Source of the DNA: Bacillota bacterium
GTDB taxonomy: Bacteria > Bacillota > Clostridia > Lachnospirales > Lachnospiraceae
Reading direction: 5' to 3'
Length of the DNA: 36,897 nucleotides
Assembly (NCBI GenBank): GCA_023415595.1
Contig: JAEZJW010000017.1
Coordinates: 1-36,897, forward strand
The translations under genes and the position numbers were made by a program. Positions 25,411 to 34,447 of this stretch are shown one piece after another. The notes under the pieces are model-generated. The model made no database searches and was not told where the DNA came from. It saw nothing but the letters and a program-made list of their open reading frames with translations. Position 1 is the stretch's first letter. Each line of letters opens with the position of its first letter.

Positions 25411-27156
25411 TTATCTTACGATACCAAATCCAAGTATAGTAAAGCATTTGTCCTGATCCCCTTCTGACATGCGGATCCTGATCTCATGCTTCCCTTTCGT
25501 TTCTTCCCTGAACAGGATCACGGCATTACAATGGGTCCAGTTGACCTCGTGGGGATCGAGGGTTTTCAAATAAACACCGTCCACATAGATATCTGCCTTT
25601 CCAACAGCACTGCTCCCGGAATCCTTAAATATAAGTAAAAGGCTCCTACAATCTGCCGCCAACACGAAATCCTCCTGCCCGGTTCCTTCCGAATGCATCC
25701 AGTTATTCGGAAATTGTGGTGTAGTGCCGGAATCCTCATCTATTTCCACTGCCTGAAGATCCAGATCGGTATCGGAAAAGCTTCCCTCCGATATCTTCAC
25801 CAGCTCCGTTTTCTCTTTACGGTCAATCAGCTGTACCTCCGAAAACCAATTACCTAAGAACGGTGCCTGATTTAAATTTACATCAGCCTGATCGTCACCG
25901 GCTTTCTCTGCAGCCGCAAACAGATAGCCAAGGCAGTCTGCCATTACAGTATGACCGTCATTCGTGGGATGATATACATCAAAGAAAAACTGTCTCTTCG
26001 ATATCACATTTCCCATGTCCTTTGACAGCATGAACTGGTCTACAACTGCATCCTTCACACTGACCATGGGCAGGTCATAATGGAATCCGATCGGCGCAAG
26101 TCTCTCCTGAAGATTCCAGTCATTTAAGAATACGCTGAACAGCAATACGACTGCCGGATTACCGGGCCCATTCAGAGCCTTCAGACACAGGCTTTCAAAG
26201 CAGATGCCGTTCGTCTCATCTCCCGCGTCATTCACTGCAAATTCTATTATTACGATATCGGGTTCGACTGTCCCGTTTCGTAAAACATCCCTTTCATATC
26301 GCAACATCCCAAGCTCGGAAGGAGTTCCTCCGACTCCGGCCTTCACCAGACGGATATTTTCTCCGCCATCCTTTCCAAACAGTTCTGTAAATATCTGATA
26401 GGATTTATATGCATAGGAACCGGTATTGATCGGCTTCGCCCCGGCGCCCTGGGTGATAGAACCACCGATGTAGGCTATCGTAACCTCATCTCCACCTTCC
26501 GCTTTACGGATAGCCTTCTTAAGACGATAGGTATTACCCAGATTCAATAAGGACCCGGATACCATTGCTTTGTAGTCTGCGGAATTATAGTTTACCGGAT
26601 CCTCCATTATAATTTCAGGTACCTCATAGCCATCCTGTAGAAAAAGCCTGACAGTTGCAACGGCCATCTCTCCTACCTGATCGAACTCAAATCCAAATTT
26701 ACCAACGACGTCATCTTCTTCCTTCCAGGAATAGTCCTCCAGTCGAAAGACCACCTCAGTACCATCCTTTGGACAGGAAATCTCAAGCTTGGTTCCGGTT
26801 TCAAAGATGTTTGTTTTACCCCAGTTCTGAAGTATAAAATTAACTACTCCGTCAGGATTCACATCAGATTTAACAGTTACACCGATACTGTGGATTAACT
26901 TATGAAATCCGGCACAATCTCCCAGAAGATTAATAATACTCTCATCCGAAAAGCCACTGGCAAGCTTCACCATATCGATGATACGCCTATTATCCAAATA
27001 GAACTCCTGCGAAGGCCTGCTGTCCTTACGTGCAGATGCTTCTATCGGCGTATCCATCATCACATATAAAAGCATACGTTTCTTCGTTGGATCCTTAGGA
27101 GCCTTGGGTCCACTAATATCAATTCCCTGAAGGTCCAGTTTGAATTCCTGTGTCAT
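25411..27156 (-). CDS. SGNH/GDSL-family esterase, multidomain, cytoplasmic
   Basis: The 581-residue protein has a central SGNH hydrolase domain (~222-415) with block I GGSITQG (S233), block II GVGG (G276-277), block III N309 (FAVND) and block V D393/H396 (DVYHPTNDGH), so the triad and oxyanion residues are complete. The N-terminal ~200 residues and the C-terminal ~150 residues look like beta-sandwich domains and are not recognised with certainty. There is no signal peptide. Similar proteins deacetylate xylan or other oligosaccharides, which would suit work on imported sugars. The start follows AAAGGAG. Confidence 0.87.
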   Translation of the reverse strand: MTQEFKLDLQGIDISGPKAPKDPTKKRMLLYVMMDTPIEASARKDSRPSQEFYLDNRRIIDMVKLASGFSDESIINLLGDCAGFHKLIHSIGVTVKSDVNPDGVVNFILQNWGKTNIFETGTKLEISCPKDGTEVVFRLEDYSWKEEDDVVGKFGFEFDQVGEMAVATVRLFLQDGYEVPEIIMEDPVNYNSADYKAMVSGSLLNLGNTYRLKKAIRKAEGGDEVTIAYIGGSITQGAGAKPINTGSYAYKSYQIFTELFGKDGGENIRLVKAGVGGTPSELGMLRYERDVLRNGTVEPDIVIIEFAVNDAGDETNGICFESLCLKALNGPGNPAVVLLFSVFLNDWNLQERLAPIGFHYDLPMVSVKDAVVDQFMLSKDMGNVISKRQFFFDVYHPTNDGHTVMADCLGYLFAAAEKAGDDQADVNLNQAPFLGNWFSEVQLIDRKEKTELVKISEGSFSDTDLDLQAVEIDEDSGTTPQFPNNWMHSEGTGQEDFVLAADCRSLLLIFKDSGSSAVGKADIYVDGVYLKTLDPHEVNWTHCNAVILFREETKGKHEIRIRMSEGDQDKCFTILGFGIVR

Positions 27157-27291
27157 TTGAGGTCTCTCCTTTATTCCTGAGTGAGTTATGTATGCTTACT
27201 CGTAAAATCATACTTATATACTATATATTACCACTCTAAAACTAAAAAACCAATATAAATTATTAGTTTAGCATGGCTTTCGGCCACTTCT

Positions 27292-28101
27292 TCATTCGGT
27301 TCCGGAAACCAACTCCTCCAGTGATCCGAAGGTATAACCCATCTCCTCCCATTTTGTCAGAAGTTCATCCAGGATATCTGCATTCGTCTGTGAGGTACTG
27401 TGCAGCAGAACGATAGCTCCCGGATGTATTCTTCCGAGCAGCTTCTTAAAAGCCTCCTCCTTCGTGGGCTGTTTATCCTTGTACCAATCCACATAGGCAA
27501 GGCTCCAAAAGAAGGTTTTATACCCCAGCTCCTTTGCCATTTGCAGGTTTTCCACGCTATACTTTCCCTGAGGAGGCCGGTAAAACTTGACCATCTGCTG
27601 ACCGGTCGTGTCCTCATAGAGCTTCTCCAGCTTCTTCAGTTCTCCGCAAAATTCTTCTAGGGAAGAGATACTGGACATATTCGGGTGGGAGAACGTATGG
27701 TTCGCTACGATATGGCCTTCTTCCACCATCTGTCTCACCAGCACCGGGCTTGTTGCAATATAATTCCCGACCAGGAAAAAGGTAGCCTTCACATTATGTT
27801 TTTTTAACGCCTTCAAGATATCAGCGGTATGACCGTTCTCATAACCGGCATCAAAGGTCAGATAGATCACCTTCTTATTCGTATCTCCGATATAATAAGC
27901 ATTATACCTCTTCAGTTCATCTGCAGTAGCATTCCCTTGTGGCGGTCTTCCCTCTGTGGTAAAACCAAGCCCCCAGCTTCCGGCGCTTTCCTCGATTTTA
28001 CCATAGGCATTTCTGAAAACGGCTATCCCCGCACCCAGGAAATAGGAGCAAATAAATAATAGCGTGGTAAGAATGGTTCTCTTATATTTTATTAAAAACA
28101 T
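27292..28101 (-). CDS. pdaA: PdaA-type polysaccharide deacetylase (spore cortex muramic-lactam pathway)
   Basis: The 269-residue protein has an N-terminal membrane anchor or uncleaved signal (~9-30) and a NodB domain. PdaA hallmarks are present: WGLGF before the catalytic domain, TFDAGYENG (82-90) with Ala in place of the second motif-1 Asp, NHTFSHP with metal ligands H135 and H139, and the HPGAIVLLH segment near the end. PdaA deacetylates muramic acid as the first step to muramic delta-lactam in the spore cortex. I use ATG 28101, behind a GGGG; an in-frame TTG at 28113 has no site. It supports a spore-forming host. Confidence 0.9.
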   Translation of the reverse strand: MFLIKYKRTILTTLLFICSYFLGAGIAVFRNAYGKIEESAGSWGLGFTTEGRPPQGNATADELKRYNAYYIGDTNKKVIYLTFDAGYENGHTADILKALKKHNVKATFFLVGNYIATSPVLVRQMVEEGHIVANHTFSHPNMSSISSLEEFCGELKKLEKLYEDTTGQQMVKFYRPPQGKYSVENLQMAKELGYKTFFWSLAYVDWYKDKQPTKEEAFKKLLGRIHPGAIVLLHSTSQTNADILDELLTKWEEMGYTFGSLEELVSGTE

Positions 28102-28217
28102 ACTATACCCCAATTATCTGTTTTACTTTAATATATTTCTCCGTTTCTCAGGTAATACCAGGTTTGATTAAATTGCTTTCCAGCCGGTGTTTCCTTCCAA
28201 AGCCCGGCCCATTCCGG

Positions 28218-28245
28218 TTGACACAACCCGATTTCATGGTATACT
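28218..28245 (+). promoter_or_regulatory. Sigma-A promoter of the TraB-family gene
   Basis: A perfect TTGACA (28218-28223), a 16-bp spacer and TATACT (28240-28245) lie 36 bp before the start codon. It is the best-conserved vegetative promoter in the window. Confidence 0.8.
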
Positions 28246-28281
28246 GACATTACAGTTAAAGTAACTGATGGAGGCTTATAA

Positions 28282-29433
28282 ATGAACGATAATATAACAA
28301 GGTTGAACTATAAAGACAAAGAAATTCTCTTAATTTCAACAGCTCATGTATCCAGAGAAAGTGTCGAGCTTGTGAAACAGGTCATCTCCGAGGAACGACC
28401 GGATAGTGTTTGCATCGAGTTGGATGAAGACCGCTATCAGAATCTTATGAATCCCAAGGCTTGGGAAGATACGGATCTGGTTAAGATCATCAAGTCGCAC
28501 AGAGTAGGATTTCTCGTAGCCAATCTGATTCTTGGCTCTTATCAGAGGAAGATGGCCAGCAAGCTGAAAACAGCTGTTGGAGGAGAAATGCTGCAGGGGA
28601 TCGAAAGCGCTAAGGAAATCGGGGCGGAACTCGTGTTAGCCGACCGGAATATTAAGACTACTTTTCTTCGCATCTGGCGTAAGCTGAACTTCTTTGATAA
28701 GATGAAGCTTTTAGTAAGTTTTTTCTATGCATCGGATGAGGAAGAAATCACCGATCAAACACTGCAGGACTTAATGAAAGAGGATATGCTGGAATCTGCC
28801 TTAGCAGGAATGCGGAAACAATTTCCGAAGATAGGACAGATTCTGATCAGTGAGCGGGATCAGCACCTGGCATCAAAGATAAAAGAAGCCCCCGGCAGTA
28901 AGGTTGTCGCTGTGCTGGGTGGCGCTCATGTACCGGGGATAAAAAATGAGATCTTTCTGGAACAGAACATGGAAGAGCTTTCACAGATCCCTCCGAAAAA
29001 GCTCACTTCAAAGCTGGCAGGGTGGATCATTCCGGCTATCATTACCGGGCTTTTTGTATACTCTTTTGTTCTGAATATTCAGACAGGCTTACAGCAGCTA
29101 TCCTCATGGGTGCTATGGACCGGTGCGTTGGCAGCTTTGTTTACGGCCTTATCCTTTGGACATCCCTTGAGTATTCTGACCTCCTTTGTAGCCGCACCCA
29201 TTACAACGCTTCACCCCTTACTTGCCTGCGGCTGGTTTGCGGGGCTGGTGGAAGCTTCGATTAAAAAACCTACCGTAAAGGATCTCCAGAATGTTCAGAC
29301 TGATATTTACAGCTTCAAAGGCTTCTTCCGGAACCGTTTTTTAAAGACGATCGTAATTATATTTATGGCGAATATCGGTGCGTCGATCGGAACGATCATC
29401 GCCGGTACCGATATGATAAGAAATCTCTTTTGA
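28282..29433 (+). CDS. TraB/PrgY (GumN)-family membrane protein
   Basis: The 383-residue protein has an N-terminal TIKI/TraB-like domain with STAHVS (19-24), a conserved acidic ELDEDR (46-51), an ADRNIKTT segment and GGAHVPGI near residue 215. Four hydrophobic helices follow (~250-270, 273-295, 300-322, 355-378). PrgY restricts the cCF10 sex pheromone in Enterococcus, and related TIKI proteins are proposed metalloproteases; most bacterial members, including this one, are uncharacterised. No conjugation or pheromone genes are nearby. The start follows GGAGG. Confidence 0.88.
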   Translation: MNDNITRLNYKDKEILLISTAHVSRESVELVKQVISEERPDSVCIELDEDRYQNLMNPKAWEDTDLVKIIKSHRVGFLVANLILGSYQRKMASKLKTAVGGEMLQGIESAKEIGAELVLADRNIKTTFLRIWRKLNFFDKMKLLVSFFYASDEEEITDQTLQDLMKEDMLESALAGMRKQFPKIGQILISERDQHLASKIKEAPGSKVVAVLGGAHVPGIKNEIFLEQNMEELSQIPPKKLTSKLAGWIIPAIITGLFVYSFVLNIQTGLQQLSSWVLWTGALAALFTALSFGHPLSILTSFVAAPITTLHPLLACGWFAGLVEASIKKPTVKDLQNVQTDIYSFKGFFRNRFLKTIVIIFMANIGASIGTIIAGTDMIRNLF

Positions 29434-29507
29434 TCAGATTTTATTAGGTATCGTATTATTATGTAGTATTCTGCTATCGGAATTACCCTGTTTCTAATCA
29501 AATAATG

Positions 29508-29536
29508 TTGAAACACCTACTATTTAATGGTATGAT
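29508..29536 (+). promoter_or_regulatory. Sigma-A promoter of the 29594 lipoprotein gene
   Basis: TTGAAA (29508-29513), a 17-bp spacer and TATGAT (29531-29536) precede the start by 57 bp. Confidence 0.7.
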
Positions 29537-29593
29537 TTAATTGTAAATTATTACCATATTATTAAACAATATTTGGAGGAAAGAGGGTTATAC

Positions 29594-30508
29594 ATGAAAA
29601 AAATTTTACTTATCGCTTTATTTGCAGCTTTACTGCTAAGTCTGGCAGGCTGCGGTAAAAAGGAGTCCGCTGAAGACAAATTAAAAAAAGCAATCAAAGA
29701 TTTCAACGAAGAGGTCTTCAGCAATTCTGAGGATGCTTCCGGTAGGTCAGAAGATTCGGAAGCTGATGATTCAGATGATTCTGACAAATCAAATATTTTT
29801 AACGATATTCTTAATTCAGACTCTTCTGATGAATCCGATAATTCGGATAATGGGGAGGATGCTGATCAGACTTCAGAGGAGGTGTCCGACACTGAAGCAA
29901 GTGCTGTATTCAAGGATTATCTGGTTCTGGACAGTTATGAGCAAGTATTTAATACCCTCAAGGAATTCTCATATGAATATAACACCAAAAATGCCGGTGA
30001 AGATCCTACCCAATGGAGCTTTGAATACAAATATCTGGGAAATGAAACCATAGATGGGGTAGAGACAAAGCATTATTCAATGACCCAGACAGAGGATGGT
30101 GAACCCAAAGTTTTAGAAGGTTGGTATGATGATACCTGGTCAGCTGTGAAGTATAAGGATGCATCCGGGGAACAAACCGGTGTTAATGCCAGCTTTGCCG
30201 GCTCCACCCTTACCATGATGACACAGATGTATTGTAATCAGACTCTGATTAACTTAGCCATATATTCGAATGATTGGGCCCTTGATGATACGTTATATGA
30301 AGTGGTTGATACAAGAAAGGAAAACATGGATCTGGGTTATGGTAACACTGAAGTAGAAATTCAAGATATCAAATCCGTGTTTGCAGGTATTATCATGCGT
30401 ACTGGGTATGCTCAGTTTATCGACAAAAAAATATTTGTTATTCTCGAACAGGAAACTGAGGATGGAAGTGTGGCAGGACTGACTGTAACAAAAGCTATCC
30501 CCAACTAA
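29594..30508 (+). CDS. Lipoprotein of unknown function with Asp/Ser-rich linker
   Basis: The 304-residue protein has a type II signal peptide (LAGC, C20), a short basic/acidic helix, and a ~60-residue low-complexity stretch (about 44-102) of Ser, Asp, Glu and Asn. A compact domain of about 200 residues follows (DSYEQVFNTLKEFSYEY onward). The linker probably spaces the domain from the membrane or binds cations. I do not recognise the C-terminal domain. The ATG at 29594 is chosen because the lipoprotein signal begins there; an upstream in-frame ATG at 29573 would spoil the signal. It is a single-gene unit with its own promoter and terminator. Confidence 0.85.
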   Translation: MKKILLIALFAALLLSLAGCGKKESAEDKLKKAIKDFNEEVFSNSEDASGRSEDSEADDSDDSDKSNIFNDILNSDSSDESDNSDNGEDADQTSEEVSDTEASAVFKDYLVLDSYEQVFNTLKEFSYEYNTKNAGEDPTQWSFEYKYLGNETIDGVETKHYSMTQTEDGEPKVLEGWYDDTWSAVKYKDASGEQTGVNASFAGSTLTMMTQMYCNQTLINLAIYSNDWALDDTLYEVVDTRKENMDLGYGNTEVEIQDIKSVFAGIIMRTGYAQFIDKKIFVILEQETEDGSVAGLTVTKAIPN

Positions 30509-30526
30509 TACTTTTAGAATGATAAA

Positions 30527-30574
30527 AGGACTCCCCCTTCTCTGTCTACAGAGCTTGGAGAGTCCTATTTTTTT
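30527..30574 (+). terminator. Rho-independent terminator after the lipoprotein gene
   Basis: AGGACT (30527-30532) pairs with AGTCCT (30561-30566), with further pairing of CTCC/GGAG and an inner TCTGT/ACAGA stem, then a run of T. On the other strand the stem is followed by TTTTATC, so it may also serve the leftward sugar-permease operon. Confidence 0.8.
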
Positions 30575-30592
30575 GCATTATGCAATTTGTAT

Positions 30593-31441
30593 TTATTCTT
30601 TTACGCCGCCTAACGCAACACCGGCTATAATATACTTCGATAACAGGAAGTATACGATAAACAGCGGTAATACTGTTAGGGTCAGACCCAAGTAGATTGC
30701 ACCATACTCTGTCCGGTAGATGTCACCCTTCAGTAAGGCTACCATGATCGGCATGGTATATTTCTTACTGTCCGTGAGTAAAATCTGCGGTACAAATAAG
30801 TTGTTCCAGTTTCCTACGAAACTGAAGATCGCTTGAGTTGCCATAGCAGGCTTCATGATCGGAAGAATGATCCGGTTGAAGGTCTTAAATTCACCGGAGC
30901 CGTCGATTCTCGCCGAATTCACGATATCAATCTGCAGGGTCGCCACCAGGTACTGTCTCATGAAAAAGACCATGGTAGGTGCAGCCATCGCCGGGATAAT
31001 CAGCGGTAAGAAATTATTCGTCATCTCAATCTTATAAATAAACTGATAGAAACCGATGACCATTACCTGGGCCGGTATCATCATGACAGCCAGAATAAAG
31101 GAGAAGAATGGCTGACGAAGTTTCCAGTTATAAGCCGTCAAGGCATAGGCCGTAAGTGATGAGAAGTATACTGACAACCCTGTAGCACAAGTTGAAATAA
31201 TCATGGAATTAACAAAGCCTGTGATCGGATTAAAGCTCTTTCCCTCAAATACTGCCCAGTTACTTTTTAAGAAATGAGAAGGCAGGAGTGAAATTGCATG
31301 TTGTTGAATCTCATAGGTTCCCCTGGTCGCATTCATGATCATGATCCAAAACGGCATTACACTTAAAATAGCAAGGAATATGCAGACAATATAAATGACT
31401 ACTTTCAAAACAGTTCCGGGCTTTCTGGCTCTTTTACTCAT
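30593..31441 (-). CDS. Carbohydrate ABC transporter permease, MalG/UgpE type (CUT1)
   Basis: The 282-residue protein has six TM segments and the EAA loop (NSARIDGSGEFKTFNRIILPIMKPA) that contacts the ATPase. It is the second permease of a CUT1 sugar importer and overlaps the MalF-like gene by 8 bp. There is no dedicated ATPase here; such operons usually share a genome-wide MsmX/MsiK-type ATPase, which is probably encoded elsewhere. Substrate unknown, probably an oligosaccharide. Confidence 0.94.
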   Translation of the reverse strand: MSKRARKPGTVLKVVIYIVCIFLAILSVMPFWIMIMNATRGTYEIQQHAISLLPSHFLKSNWAVFEGKSFNPITGFVNSMIISTCATGLSVYFSSLTAYALTAYNWKLRQPFFSFILAVMMIPAQVMVIGFYQFIYKIEMTNNFLPLIIPAMAAPTMVFFMRQYLVATLQIDIVNSARIDGSGEFKTFNRIILPIMKPAMATQAIFSFVGNWNNLFVPQILLTDSKKYTMPIMVALLKGDIYRTEYGAIYLGLTLTVLPLFIVYFLLSKYIIAGVALGGVKE

Positions 31442-32417
31442 TCTTCAGCCCTCCCTGACGTTTTAGAGATTTTTTATATTCCTTTTCATACTTCTTCTCA
31501 ATCTTTCTCTGTGCAATTGCATATTTATCACGCATGACATAGAACAGAATTCCGGACAGAACCGCAATAATAGCAAAAAGCATCATACTTGCAGCCGCAG
31601 CTCTGTTATACAAGTAGCTTCCGCTGAAGGCCTGATTACGGATAAACAATACAGAAGTAAGTGTGGCGCTATCGGGGCCACCATCTCTTAATAATCTGGG
31701 AATATCGAACATCTGTAAACCACCCACCATACTGGTAACCAGTGTAAAGAGCAGAATCGTTCGCAGGTTCGGAAGGGTTACAAAGAAAAACGCCTGTTTT
31801 CCCGATGCACCATCGATTTCCGCAGCCTCGTATAATTCAGGATTAATTCCTAATACACCGGCAATCAGCACGATCATCGTATTACCATACCACATCCAGA
31901 ACTGTATAAAAGATACGATACCTCTCGTTGTCCACTTCTGCAACAGGAAATTGACCGGTTCTTTTGTCCAGCCCAGCTTCAAAAACAGATCATTGACAGG
32001 TCCCGCCGGATATCCAAACAATGTGGCGAACAGAATAGCTATCGTAGCCATTGTCATAATATTTGGCATATAGAAAAGAACCTTGAACAAACCTTGACCC
32101 TTTATCTGACGCCTTTTATTCGTAAACCATGCTGTGAGCAGCAATGCTAATAAAATCTGCGGAATAAAGTTTACTATCCAAAGAATCGCCGTATTACTTA
32201 ATGACTTTTGAAAGGATGGGTTCTTTAATACGGTTTGAAAATTTCTAAGAGGATCATCTAAAATCTTAAAATCCGTAGTACCCAAACCTTTTAAGTCGGT
32301 AAAGCCTATAACGGCGGTATAAATTAAGGGATATAAAGAAAATATTAGGAACGCAAGTACAAAAGGTATGCAAAATATATATCCATATTTTGCGTAACTG
32401 ACACTCTTACGTCGCAT
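31434..32417 (-). CDS. Carbohydrate ABC transporter permease, MalF/UgpA type (CUT1)
   Basis: The 327-residue protein has six to seven TM segments and the EAA loop EAAEIDGASGKQAFFFVTLPNLR. The C terminus is a basic tail (KKYEKEYKKSLKRQGG). The start follows GGAGGTG. It is separated from the upstream binding-protein gene by 316 bp holding several hairpins, and is translationally coupled to the MalG-like gene by an 8-bp overlap. Confidence 0.94.
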   Translation of the reverse strand: MRRKSVSYAKYGYIFCIPFVLAFLIFSLYPLIYTAVIGFTDLKGLGTTDFKILDDPLRNFQTVLKNPSFQKSLSNTAILWIVNFIPQILLALLLTAWFTNKRRQIKGQGLFKVLFYMPNIMTMATIAILFATLFGYPAGPVNDLFLKLGWTKEPVNFLLQKWTTRGIVSFIQFWMWYGNTMIVLIAGVLGINPELYEAAEIDGASGKQAFFFVTLPNLRTILLFTLVTSMVGGLQMFDIPRLLRDGGPDSATLTSVLFIRNQAFSGSYLYNRAAAASMMLFAIIAVLSGILFYVMRDKYAIAQRKIEKKYEKEYKKSLKRQGGLKNE

Positions 32418-32733
32418 AAGCTTTCACCTCCGATTATATGTTAAGCTTTAATTATATCATAATGAAAGCAGCGTGTTCAATGCAGTCATAGTGTTAATCA
32501 TGAATACCTTAATCCATGATCCGAAAGAAGCACGAGTTTCTCTTATTCTAGTGAATATCTGTCCTGCATTATGCAGGCTTTAACATTTGGGCAGAGGATA
32601 ATCACAGGGGTTACCTGTGATCCTTCTCATTTACCTTCACGTTTATCAACAGCTGAACCGGCAAGCCGCTTCACTTGTCATGAAATATGGGGCGGACGAA
32701 AAGGCATTCGCCCGCCCCATTGTTTATGGTTTA
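32418..32733 (-). other. 316-bp intergenic stretch with three hairpins between binding-protein and permease genes
   Basis: No gene was found here. In minus-strand order, a GC-rich hairpin (32687-32720, about 14 paired bases including G-U) lies 13 bp after the binding-protein stop. A second perfect 8-bp stem with a 5-nt loop is at 32601-32621, and a third with 6-bp arms at 32563-32577. None has a strong T tract. Together they probably cause partial termination or protect the 3' end of the binding-protein mRNA, giving more binding protein than permease, as known for maltose-type operons. Confidence 0.6.
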
Positions 32734-34200
32734 TTATTCTACTACTACGTCAAGGTTATCTGCTACGTCCTGTTTGAACTGAGCGATAGCTTCTTCACGA
32801 GTCTTGTTACCAGCGGTGTACTCACGTACCTGGTTACGCCAGTAGGTGTTGATAGATTCATCGTACTGGGTCTTGTTCTTACCAGTTGCGAACTGGCCAG
32901 CAGGAACGAATACGTCGAACATATTCTGTCCGCCTAAGAATTCAAGCTTACCATCGGACTTCTTCATAACTGTACCGGAAGCAACAGTATCCTTTGTGCC
33001 GCCAGGGCCATTCAGAGTACCGTTAGCCCATGCATACTGAAGACCTGCATCGGAGCTGTCAAGAGTGATCCACTCAATGATATCGCCAACAGTTGCCTTA
33101 AGCTTGGTGTCCTTGTTACCAAGAACCCATGTGCCGCCCCAGAAGAATCCAACCGGAGGCTCACAGATTGCCCAGTCACCATAGGTGCCTTCTCCAGCCT
33201 TTGTGCCACCGGAGTTACCAGCCATTACATAGTTGATGAGCCATGCAGGACCGAAGAAACCAAATACCTTCTGAGCGCCTGCATCCTTCATATCAGCAAA
33301 CCATGCATCTGTCCAGTCCTGAGTATCGTTATGATATCCACTGTCCTTAAGCTGCTTGGAGTAGTCGAGGAATGCTTCACGGGAAGGATCAATGTAAAGC
33401 TTGCCATCAACGATCCAGCCCTTTTCGGAAGCGCCTTCAACAGCATGCCACATATCGCCATCACCGGATACGATTCCGTAGCCCTTAGCCTTTAATTCAG
33501 CTGCAGCTGCGAAGAACTTATCCCAGCCGGGACCAATCTTATCTTTAACAGTTGCCGGGTCATCGGAGCCCCAAGTATCCTTAGCTAAAGAACGACGATA
33601 GATGAATGCGCCGCCTGTTGCCTGGTAACCAAGACCAACAAGATTGCCATCGGGATTTGTTCCGATATCAACAGTGTACTGAGCGATGTCAGCTTCTGCT
33701 AACTTAGCATCTACATCAATGCCGAGATCCTTGTATGCAGCTGCATACTGGTAAGCATCACCCTGTGTATACTTAAGGATGAAAGCTGCCTCTGCAGTGT
33801 AGATGTCAGGAGCATCTGCGCCGCCGCCAGCTAAAGCTGCGTCAAGAGCGGGCTGATAAGCGCCATCGGTTGTAGCGATGATTGTCTCTTTGATTTCGTA
33901 AGGGAAATCAGGGTGCTGTTCCTTATACTTCTTGATCATATCAGGAACTTCGTTGGTGAAGCTGTAAACGTTAAGGGTCTTAATTCCCTCTTCGTCCTTG
34001 ACTTCTGCTGCAGGAGCTGTCTCTTCCGGTGCTTTGGTTGCTTCAGCCGGTTTGGTTGTGTCATCCTTCTTCTCATCGGAAGTAGCAGGTGTGTTGCTAG
34101 CAGCGTCATCCTTCTTGGTGTCGTCCTTCTTGCCGCATCCGGTTAATGCCAGTGACATTACGAATACGCAAGTAAGAACTAAAGCAATGATACGTTTCAT
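32734..34200 (-). CDS. Sugar ABC transporter substrate-binding lipoprotein (family 1, CUT1)
   Basis: The 488-residue protein has a lipoprotein signal (LTGC, C22) and an Asp/Lys/Thr/Ala/Pro-rich linker (~26-75). A family 1 solute-binding domain follows (LNVYSFTNEVPDMIKKYKEQHPDF). The ATG at 34200 follows GAGGAGGG; an in-frame start at 34263 would put 21 residues before the signal peptide and is rejected. It is first in the sugar-import operon and sits behind an AraC-type operator. Codon use looks strongly biased to a few codons, as expected for a highly expressed gene. Confidence 0.94.
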   Translation of the reverse strand: MKRIIALVLTCVFVMSLALTGCGKKDDTKKDDAASNTPATSDEKKDDTTKPAEATKAPEETAPAAEVKDEEGIKTLNVYSFTNEVPDMIKKYKEQHPDFPYEIKETIIATTDGAYQPALDAALAGGGADAPDIYTAEAAFILKYTQGDAYQYAAAYKDLGIDVDAKLAEADIAQYTVDIGTNPDGNLVGLGYQATGGAFIYRRSLAKDTWGSDDPATVKDKIGPGWDKFFAAAAELKAKGYGIVSGDGDMWHAVEGASEKGWIVDGKLYIDPSREAFLDYSKQLKDSGYHNDTQDWTDAWFADMKDAGAQKVFGFFGPAWLINYVMAGNSGGTKAGEGTYGDWAICEPPVGFFWGGTWVLGNKDTKLKATVGDIIEWITLDSSDAGLQYAWANGTLNGPGGTKDTVASGTVMKKSDGKLEFLGGQNMFDVFVPAGQFATGKNKTQYDESINTYWRNQVREYTAGNKTREEAIAQFKQDVADNLDVVVE

Positions 34201-34243
34201 GTTATACCCTCCTCTAAATTTTGTTATCAAAAATAACATAATG

Positions 34244-34306
34244 ATTATATCAATTTCTCCCAAGACAAGCTTCTCAAATATTGCTGTTTTCTACTCAAAT
34301 ATTGCT
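34244..34306 (-). promoter_or_regulatory. Activator-dependent promoter with two direct operator repeats for the sugar ABC operon
   Basis: On the minus strand the promoter has a perfect TATAAT (34244-34249) but a poor -35 (AAGCTT at 34267-34272). Directly upstream lie two identical 13-bp direct repeats, AGCAATATTTGAG, at 34273-34285 and 34294-34306, with a 21-bp period. Two half-sites two helical turns apart next to a weak -35 is the layout used by AraC-family activators. The regulator itself is not in the window. Confidence 0.65.
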
Positions 34307-34447
34307 ATTTTGAATTTTTTTTGTATAAGATGTATAAATTCTTCGATTTCTTAAACGATTAAATTGCCATTATGCAAATATATGTTTGAATTAATTTCCA
34401 CCAAAATTAGTAATATTCAATAACTCTCCTGTTTTTGCTTCATCCTA

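Noticed and set aside
29720..29900. Asp/Ser-rich region of the lipoprotein considered as a tandem repeat array
   Set aside because: The codons vary and there is no fixed unit length; it is a low-complexity linker.
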